Shown: positions 62,560-64,000 of the stretch, in pieces
Layout of the letters: the number at the start of each line of letters is the position of its first letter
How positions within the stretch are numbered: position 1 is the stretch's first letter
Assembly: GCF_003515065.1 (NCBI RefSeq)
Contig: NZ_QXGH01000033.1
Span: 1-64,000 of the forward strand
From: Nocardioides immobilis
Lineage (GTDB): Bacteria; Actinomycetota; Actinomycetes; Propionibacteriales; Nocardioidaceae
Reading direction: 5' to 3'
Length of the DNA stretch: 64,000 bases
Translations under genes and position numbers: made by a program
Notes under the pieces: model-generated
Database searches by the model: none
What the model was told of the DNA's origin: nothing
Seen by the model: only the letters and a program-made list of their open reading frames with translations

Positions 62560-63759
62560 GTGGCTGGACGCCTCTTCACCTCCGAGTCCGTGACCGAGGG
62601 GCACCCCGACAAGATCGCTGACCAGATCAGCGACACCGTGCTCGACTACCTGCTCGAGCACGACCCGAAGAGCCGGGTCGCTGTCGAGACGCTCCTGACC
62701 ACGGGTCTCGTCGTCGTCGCCGGTGAGGTGACCACGTCGGCGTACGCCCCGGTTGCCCAGCTGGTGCGCCAGAAGATCCTCGAGATCGGCTACGACTCGT
62801 CCGAGAAGGGCTTCGACGGCAACTCCTGCGGCGTGCAGGTCGCGATCGGCTCCCAGTCGGCCGACATCGCACAGGGCGTCGACGACGCGTTCGAGGAGCG
62901 GGTCGGCGGCTCGGACGACGAGCTCGACCGTCAGGGCGCCGGCGACCAGGGCCTGATGTTCGGCTACGCCTGCGACGACACCCCCCAGCTCTTCCCGCTG
63001 CCGATCAAGATCGCGCAGACGCTGGCCGAGCGGCTGACCGAGGTCCGGAAGGACGGGACGCTTCCGTACCTCCGCCCGGACGGCAAGACCCAGGTCACCA
63101 TCGAGTACGACGAGGACGACCGCCCGCTGCGCATCGACGCTGTCGTGCTGTCCACCCAGCACGCCGAGGACGTCAGCCAGGACCAGCTGGCCAAGGACAT
63201 CGAGGTCAACGTCATCGAGCCGGTCCTCGAGCAGTTCAAGGCACTGGTGCCGTCGGAGGGCTACAAGCTCTACATCAACCCGACCGGCCGCTTCGTCATC
63301 GGTGGCCCGATGGGTGACGCCGGCCTGACCGGTCGCAAGATCATCGTCGACACCTACGGCGGCATGGCCCGCCACGGCGGCGGCGCGTTCTCCGGCAAGG
63401 ACCCGTCGAAGGTCGACCGCTCGGCCGCCTACGCGATGCGCTGGGTCGCCAAGAACATCGTCGCGGCGGGCCTGGCCCGTCGCGCCGAGGTCCAGGTCGC
63501 CTACGCGATCGGCAAGGCCGCCCCGATGGGCGTCTTCGTCGAGACGTTCGGCACCGGCGTCGTCCCGGACGAGAAGATCCAGGAGGCCGTGCTCGAGGTC
63601 TTCGACCTCCGCCCGGGCGCCATCCTGCGCGACCTCGACCTGCTCCGGCCGATCTACGCCAAGACCGCCGCCTACGGCCACTTCGGCCGCGAGCTGCCGG
63701 AGTTCACCTGGGAGCGGACCGACCGGGCCGAGGCCCTGAAGGCCGCCGCAGGCATCTGA
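62560..63759 (+). CDS. metK: S-adenosylmethionine synthetase
   Basis: 399 residues from GTG 62560, which matches the family start [16 protein letters not shown] 62539 would add seven residues. It makes SAM from methionine and ATP. ATP and metal sites are in [24 protein letters not shown] and [18 protein letters not shown], all exact. I see no SAM riboswitch in the 97 bases upstream. A strong terminator follows. Confidence 0.97.
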   Translation: MAGRLFTSESVTEGHPDKIADQISDTVLDYLLEHDPKSRVAVETLLTTGLVVVAGEVTTSAYAPVAQLVRQKILEIGYDSSEKGFDGNSCGVQVAIGSQSADIAQGVDDAFEERVGGSDDELDRQGAGDQGLMFGYACDDTPQLFPLPIKIAQTLAERLTEVRKDGTLPYLRPDGKTQVTIEYDEDDRPLRIDAVVLSTQHAEDVSQDQLAKDIEVNVIEPVLEQFKALVPSEGYKLYINPTGRFVIGGPMGDAGLTGRKIIVDTYGGMARHGGGAFSGKDPSKVDRSAAYAMRWVAKNIVAAGLARRAEVQVAYAIGKAAPMGVFVETFGTGVVPDEKIQEAVLEVFDLRPGAILRDLDLLRPIYAKTAAYGHFGRELPEFTWERTDRAEALKAAAGI

Positions 63760-63769
63760 TCCACCTGCC

Positions 63770-63807
63770 GGGTCGGCGCGTCTTCGGTACCGGAGATGCG
63801 CCGACCC
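63770..63807 (+). terminator. Terminator after metK
   Basis: A 16-base stem (63770-63785 with 63792-63807, including G-U pairs) with a 6-base loop, starting 10 bases after the metK stop. A weak T-containing tail follows. Confidence 0.8.
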
Positions 63808-63862
63808 GTTGCAATTCCCGTGCCGGGATGAGCCGGCTCGACGAGTCGTCGGGCGTCGCTGG

Positions 63863-63868
63863 TAGACA
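63863..63868 (+). promoter_or_regulatory. -10 box for priA, leaderless arrangement
   Basis: TAGACA ends 6 bases before ATG 63875. Confidence 0.4.
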
Positions 63869-63874
63869 ACGCGC

Positions 63875-64000
63875 ATGACCGCCGACGAGCAGGACGCCGC
63901 CCTCCCCGGGCTGGCGCGTGCCGCTGCGCGGCGCTCGGGGGCGGCGGCCCGTGCCCGCCGGGCGAAGCAGGCGACGCCCGTGGAGCTGGCCGAGGTCGAT
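63875..64000 (+). CDS. priA: Probable primosomal protein PriA, N-terminal 42 residues (cut by window edge)
   Basis: ATG 63875 opens a frame to the window end: MTADEQDAALPGLARAAARR, then a basic alanine/arginine-rich stretch. The visible part is a variable N-terminal extension without catalytic motifs. The assignment rests on position: priA follows metK in actinobacteria. The helicase core would lie beyond the window. Confidence 0.55.
   Translation, partial: MTADEQDAALPGLARAAARRSGAAARARRAKQATPVELAEVD

Overview
The window is a stretch of high-GC actinobacterial chromosome, most like Nocardioides or a close relative in the Nocardioidaceae. The evidence is the gene order (pdxT-yebC-ruvCAB-yajC-secDF-apt-rel; alaS-ruvX-mltG-aroE; pyr operon-mihF-gmk-rpoZ-coaBC-metK-priA), the actinobacterial integration host factor mIHF, an EF-P with the PGKGP loop, GTG starts, tightly overlapped operons and many TANNNT -10 boxes placed a few bases before start codons. 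This assignment is inference from content; no 16S gene is present. No tRNA, rRNA or CRISPR array was found, and no gene-free gap reaches 300 bases.

Layout. 1-124 is the end of an IS5-type insertion sequence. It abuts a four-gene SipW-type export cluster (132-2962): two ER-type signal peptidases, an LPXTG protein and a SipW-dependent secreted protein. 2993-10878 holds pdxT, yebC, the SOS-controlled ruvCAB genes, the Sec accessory genes yajC-secD-secF, and apt. 10910-13237 is the bifunctional ppGpp enzyme. 13274-14503 is a single nuclease-like gene bracketed by inverted palindromic repeats, the most unusual element here. 14556-19728 carries a DUF349 protein, an MBL hydrolase, hisS and aspS. 19902-26170 is a peptide-type ABC importer operon. 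26204-38789 runs from rarA through alaS, ruvX, mltG, the shikimate pathway (aroE, aroC, aroK, aroB, aroQ) with a prepilin peptidase, to efp and nusB.

38852-49834 is more accessory: a flavin disulfide oxidoreductase, a MinD-like ATPase, a frameshifted FAD-linked oxidase, an FdhF/YdeP-family molybdoenzyme with its FdhD and a LysR regulator, a CsbD stress protein, and a secreted protein with seven 55-residue repeats, a DUF11-like domain and two Calx-beta domains. 50001-59692 is the de novo pyrimidine operon (pyrR-pyrB-pyrC-carA-carB-pyrD-pyrF plus a lipoprotein), preceded by a PyrR-binding leader. 59861-64000 holds mihF, gmk, rpoZ, coaBC, metK and the first codons of priA.

The core operons serve recombination and repair, protein export, stringent response, translation, aromatic and pyrimidine synthesis, and coenzyme A/SAM synthesis. 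The points most worth a second look are the palindrome-bracketed nuclease gene, the signal peptidase fused to a substrate-like domain, the frameshifted oxidase, and the dyad upstream of the FdhF gene that lies next to a LysR regulator.
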